Origin: JAADHY01 sp964428935
GTDB taxonomy: Bacteria > Planctomycetota > Planctomycetia > Planctomycetales > Planctomycetaceae
NCBI GenBank assembly: GCA_964428935.1
Contig: CAYSAG010000199.1
Span: forward strand, 1-9,697
Reading direction: 5' to 3'
DNA: 9,697 bases
The notes beneath the pieces are model-generated. The model searched no databases. It saw only the letters and a program-made list of their open reading frames with translations, and was not told the DNA's origin. This document shows, in pieces, positions 6,832-9,697 of this stretch; the stretch's first letter is position 1; each line of letters begins with the position of its first letter. A program made the translations under genes and the position numbers.

Positions 6832-6861
6832 TCTTCCGGACGCGTTGTTTCTTCCGGACGC
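6832..6861. repeat. 12-bp direct repeat in convergent spacer
   Basis: TCTTCCGGACGC occurs at 6832-6843 and again at 6850-6861, an offset of 18 bases. It is a small exact direct repeat between the candidate terminator and the 22-bp tandem repeat. No function is evident. Confidence 0.5.
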
Positions 6862-6908
6862 TTCAACCGCCGCACGGTCAGACGGTCGACGGCACACCGG
6901 CCCAGCCG

Positions 6909-6994
6909 CGTGCCGGGAGGTCGAGCCGCTCGTGCCGGGACGGCAACCCGCCCGTGCCGGGACGGCGACCCGCTCGTGCCGGGACGACCCATTA
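6909..6994. repeat. 22-bp tandem repeat, four copies, abutting the RTX stop codon
   Basis: Units starting at 6909, 6931, 6953 and 6975 share the core CGTGCCGGGA with an exact 22-base period. The second and third units differ at only two positions (CGGCAACCCGCC versus CGGCGACCCGCT). The first is more diverged, and the last is cut short at 20 bases and ends at the RTX stop codon (6992-6994). The two middle units can fold a mini-stem around GGA (GCCG/CGGC, extended by T-A in the second). There are no unique spacers, so this is a minisatellite-type array rather than a CRISPR. It lies between convergent genes and might help separate their transcripts. Confidence 0.75.
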
Positions 6995-9697
6995 CACCGC
7001 GTCCAGCGCCGACAGGACGTCGTTGGGTAAGGTGAACAGCTCGTCAATGACGTCGCCGTCGGTGTTAATGAGCGTGTCGGTGCCGGTGCCGCCGTTGAGC
7101 GTGTCGCGGCCGGTTTGACCGTTCAGCAAGTCGTCGCCGTCCTCGCCCAGCAGCGCGTCGTCTCCCGGACCGCCCAGCAACGTGTCGTTGCCCGCTCCGC
7201 CCAACAGCGTGTCGCGGCTGCTGCCGCCCAGCACCAGGTCGTTCCCCTCGCCGCCGTTCAGGCCGTTCCAACCGCTGCCAGCCTCCAGCGTGTCGTCCCC
7301 GACCCCGCCAATCAGCGAGTCGTTCCCGTCCCCGCCGCGAATCGAGTCGTTTCCGTCGCCGCCGCGGAGCACGTCCGCACCGCCTTCACCTAGCAGCGTG
7401 TCCGCCCCCGGACCGCCCTCCAACGTGTCGTCGCCCGGACTGCCCACCAGACTGTCTCGGCCCGAACCGCCCGCCAGCCAGTCGCCGCCCGGCGTCCCGC
7501 CGCCCTCCAGCGTGTCGTCGCCGTCGCCACCGACCAGTGTGTCCGACCCCGAACCGCCCGACAAACTGTCGTTGCCCGACTCACCCACCAGCAGGTCCCG
7601 GCTCACACCGCCGCTCAGCGTGTCGTTCCCCGCACCGCCGAACAGCCGCGTCCGAACCCGGTCCGTAATGATCCAAGCCGACGACAACCGGTCGTTCCCG
7701 TCGTGGCCGAACAGGTCAATCCGAGCCGGCGGCGACGCCAGACCCAACAGGTTCTGAACGCTCAACACGTCGTCGCCGCCCAGTCCCCACACCTGCACCA
7801 CCGACTGCACGTCCCCGGCAAACCGCAGAACCGACGTCCCCACCTGCACCTGCAGCCGTCCGCCGCTCTGCGTCACCGTCACCGTGTCCGAGCTGTCCGA
7901 ACCAATCACCACCACCCGGTCCGTCCGCTCCGCCTGCTCGAACACGTCCGAGCCGTCCCGGCTGGTGAACACCAACCGGTCCCGACCCGGCCCGCCGTCC
8001 ACTCGGTCGCCGCTGCCGCCCTGACCCTTCAGGAAGTCGTCGCCCGGACCGCCCTGCAGCGTGTCCTTCCCGCCGCTGCCCAGCAGAATGTCCCGGCCGC
8101 CCAGGCCGACCAACCAGTCGCGGCCCAAGCCGCCCACCAAGAAGTCGTTCCCCTCCGTGCCCACCAGCGTGTTGTCGCCGCCCGAGCCGCCCAGCAGCGT
8201 CACCGACAACCACGGGTAACCCCGAGCGTCCAGCGAGTCGTCGCCCGCACTCCCCACCAGCGACGCCCGCTCCAACGACACCAACGCGTCCTCCCCCACG
8301 CCGCTCATGCTCGACTCGGTGAAGCTCACCCGACCACTCACCTGCTCCACCAAGTCGTCCACCGCCTCGCCGCCGTCCAGCACGTCGTTGCCCGCACCGC
8401 CCGACAGCGTGTCGCGGTTCTGGTTGCCCTTGACCGTGTCGTCACCCGAGCCACCGACCACCGAGTCGCGGCCCGACTGGCCCTTCAGGTAGTCCGAACC
8501 CGCGCCGCCCAGCAGCGTGTCGTCCCCCACGTTGCCGAACAGCTGGTCGTCGCCCAGACCACCGTCCAACAGGTCGTTGAAGAACCCGCCGACCAGCGTG
8601 TCCGAACCTTCCAAGCCAGACAGCGTCACCGGACCGCCGAACGACCCAGCGTCCAGCACGTTGTCGCTCGGACCACCCGTCAGCCACGCCGACTCCAAAC
8701 CGGCCAACTGGTCCACGCTGCTGCCCACCAACTGCGTGTTGGTCAGCGTGAAGTCCACGTCGGCCGACTCGGTCAACTGGTCCCAGCCCGTTCCGCCGTC
8801 CAGCGAGTCGTCGCCCGCCTGGCCGCTGAGCGTGTCGTCGCCCGAGCCGCCCAGCAGCGTGTCGTCCCCGTCGCCGCCCAGCAGCCAATCCGGACCGCCC
8901 TGACCTTGCACGTAGTCGTGGCCGGCTCCGCCGTCCACCGTGTCCGCTCCCTCGCCGCCAAACACCTGGTCGTCGCCGCCCTGGCCCAGAATCGAGTCCG
9001 CTCCTGTGCCACCCACCAGGCAGTCCGGTCCGGCCGAGCCGACCAGCGTGTTCGGACCCGCCACGCCTTCCAGCGTCACCAGGCCCAGCGTGAAGGCCGA
9101 CGCGTCCAGCACGTTCCCGCTGGGACCGCCCGTCAACCACGCCGACTCAACGCCCGCCAGCGTGTCCTGTCCCTGGCCGGTCAGCAAGGTGTCGGTCAGC
9201 GTCTGGTCGGCGTCGACGGCCTGACGAACCTGGTCCTGGCCCGGACCGCCGACCAGCGAGTCGTCGGCCGCGCTGCCAATCAGCGTGTCGTCACCGGCCG
9301 CTCCGTCCAGCGTCACCGGTCCCAGCGTGAAGGCCGACGCGTCCAGCACGTTGCCGCTCGGGCCGCCCGTCAACCACGCCGACTCGACGCCCGCCAGCGT
9401 GTCCTGACCCTGACCGGTCAGCAGCGTGTCGGCCAGCGTCTGGTCGGCGTCGACGGCCTGACGAACCTGGTCCTGGCCCGGACCGCCGACCAGCGAGTCG
9501 TCGGCCGCACTGCCAATCAGCGTGTCGTCACCGGCCGCTCCGTCCAACGTCACCGGCCCCAGCGTGAAGCCCGACGCGTCCAACACATTGCCGCTCGGAC
9601 CGCCCGTCAGCACCGCCTGCTCCACGTTCACCAACTGGTCCACGCCCTGGCCAATGACTTGCGTGTCCGTCAGCGTCTGGTCGACGTCGGCGGTTTG
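6992..9697 (-). CDS. Large RTX-repeat (hemolysin-type calcium-binding) protein, 5' end missing
   Basis: The frame is open from the right window edge to TAA (6992-6994), giving 901 codons. A GTG at 9643 lies inside repeats and is not a start. Residues are numbered from that GTG. Nonapeptide GGxGxDxLx arrays occur at about 196-290, 345-430, 484-560 and 666-860 (e.g. GGDGDDTLLGGSGDDTLSG). Between them stand non-RTX modules of the type ADxxxTLTDTxLxGxGxDxLxxVESAWLTGGPSGNVLDAS at the right edge, 62-123, 141-201, 288-351 and 427-494. A beta-rich stretch (561-662) follows RTX array three. RTX nonapeptides form Ca2+-binding parallel beta-rolls and usually mark proteins exported by type I secretion. 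The last 25 residues (TDGDVIDELF...LSALDAV) are acidic/hydrophobic and may be the export signal. No catalytic domain or secretion gene is visible in the window. Surface or extracellular location is inferred. Confidence 0.9.
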   Translation of the reverse strand, partial: QTADVDQTLTDTQVIGQGVDQLVNVEQAVLTGGPSGNVLDASGFTLGPVTLDGAAGDDTLIGSAADDSLVGGPGQDQVRQAVDADQTLADTLLTGQGQDTLAGVESAWLTGGPSGNVLDASAFTLGPVTLDGAAGDDTLIGSAADDSLVGGPGQDQVRQAVDADQTLTDTLLTGQGQDTLAGVESAWLTGGPSGNVLDASAFTLGLVTLEGVAGPNTLVGSAGPDCLVGGTGADSILGQGGDDQVFGGEGADTVDGGAGHDYVQGQGGPDWLLGGDGDDTLLGGSGDDTLSGQAGDDSLDGGTGWDQLTESADVDFTLTNTQLVGSSVDQLAGLESAWLTGGPSDNVLDAGSFGGPVTLSGLEGSDTLVGGFFNDLLDGGLGDDQLFGNVGDDTLLGGAGSDYLKGQSGRDSVVGGSGDDTVKGNQNRDTLSGGAGNDVLDGGEAVDDLVEQVSGRVSFTESSMSGVGEDALVSLERASLVGSAGDDSLDARGYPWLSVTLLGGSGGDNTLVGTEGNDFLVGGLGRDWLVGLGGRDILLGSGGKDTLQGGPGDDFLKGQGGSGDRVDGGPGRDRLVFTSRDGSDVFEQAERTDRVVVIGSDSSDTVTVTQSGGRLQVQVGTSVLRFAGDVQSVVQVWGLGGDDVLSVQNLLGLASPPARIDLFGHDGNDRLSSAWIITDRVRTRLFGGAGNDTLSGGVSRDLLVGESGNDSLSGGSGSDTLVGGDGDDTLEGGGTPGGDWLAGGSGRDSLVGSPGDDTLEGGPGADTLLGEGGADVLRGGDGNDSIRGGDGNDSLIGGVGDDTLEAGSGWNGLNGGEGNDLVLGGSSRDTLLGGAGNDTLLGGPGDDALLGEDGDDLLNGQTGRDTLNGGTGTDTLINTDGDVIDELFTLPNDVLSALDAV
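8162..8365 (-). repeat. Diverged copy of the non-RTX module (module 5)
   Basis: Residues 427-494 of the RTX protein read AVDDLVEQVSGRVSFTESS... and then SLVGSAGDDSLDARGYPWLS, VTLLGGSGGDNTLVG. The order (short entry, TL/FT strand, 'G.G.D.L.S.E', 'LxGxxxxxxLDA', 'VTL.G..G.NTLVG') matches the better preserved modules nearer the N-terminus, but little exact identity remains. It separates RTX arrays two and three. Confidence 0.6.
8591..8782 (-). repeat. Diverged copy of the non-RTX module (module 4)
   Basis: Residues 288-351 contain ESADVDFTLTNTQLVGSSVD, ESAWLTGGPSDNVLDAGSF and VTLSGLEGSDTLVGG. The middle string is nearly the same as in the 237-bp repeats (ESAWLTGGPSGNVLDASAF), so this is a copy of the same module. 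It separates RTX arrays one and two. Confidence 0.7.
9061..9697 (-). repeat. 237-bp tandem repeat inside the RTX gene (about 2.7 copies)
   Basis: The string TGAAGSCCGACGCGTCCA recurs on the + strand at 9091, 9328 and 9565, an exact 237-base period that keeps the reading frame (79 residues). Aligned by eye, 9091-9327 and 9328-9564 differ at about a dozen positions (about 95% identity). The third copy, running to the window edge, is more diverged. Each unit encodes LTGGPSGNVLDASAF, VTLDGAAGDDTLIGSAADDS, LVGGPGQDQVRQAVDADQTL and DTLLTGQGQDTLAGVESAW. The array may continue beyond the window. Confidence 0.9.

Noticed and set aside
6909..6994. CRISPR array
   Set aside because: Repeats are head-to-tail with no unique spacers between them and no cas genes are present.
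5950..7047. 365-codon open frame on the - strand
   Set aside because: Antisense to the Usp-like gene and out of frame with the RTX gene, with a composition of a shadow frame.
7182..7757. 191-codon Ser/Pro-rich open frame on the + strand
   Set aside because: It is the antisense of the RTX repeats; its SxPxPP periodicity is a by-product of the GGxGxD codons on the other strand.
9641..9643. GTG as start of the RTX protein
   Set aside because: The frame remains open to the window edge and the upstream 18 codons (QTADVDQTLTDTQVIGQG) continue the repeat module, so the gene begins outside the window.

Overview
This is a GC-rich bacterial window with strongly G/C-biased third codon positions. A very long protein of RTX (hemolysin-type calcium-binding) repeats interleaved with 'LTGGPSGNVLDASAF..VTL.G..GDDTL.G' modules, a CLC protein with CBS and RCK-C domains, a mARC/YcbX-type MOSC protein and mostly solitary genes with roomy GC-rich spacers together fit a planctomycete (Gemmata-like). 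That assignment is an inference from style, because no rRNA or other marker is present.

Layout from left to right: (i) a likely 3' end of an unidentified + strand gene (2-61); (ii) a MocA/MobA-like nucleotidyltransferase on the - strand (155-805); (iii) a 427-bp divergent spacer with two adjacent short palindromes and a small hairpin; (iv) a DedA-family membrane protein on the + strand (1233-1889); (v) a MOSC-domain protein on the - strand (2002-2826), convergent with dedA; (vi) a 717-residue CLC anion channel/transporter with CBS pair and C-terminal RCK-C domain on the - strand (2984-5137), 157 bp upstream of the MOSC gene; (vii) a 749-bp divergent spacer with no credible gene but a strong bulged hairpin; (viii) a double-domain universal-stress-protein-like gene on the + strand (5887-6717); (ix) a 274-bp convergent spacer with a terminator-like hairpin and a 22-bp tandem repeat; (x) the C-terminal 901 residues of a very large RTX-repeat protein on the - strand (6992-9697), whose 5' end lies beyond the window and which contains a 237-bp tandem duplication.

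The genes do not form one evident pathway. The only shared theme is molybdenum: the MocA/MobA-like transferase and the MOSC protein both belong to families tied to the molybdenum cofactor, but an oppositely oriented dedA separates them. CLC, DedA and Usp-like proteins are individually consistent with membrane/ion homeostasis and stress. I found no defence system, mobile element, CRISPR array, tRNA or rRNA. The most unusual material is the repeat architecture of the RTX protein, the residue substitutions in the CLC protein, the degenerate tandem Usp protein and the structured non-coding spacers.
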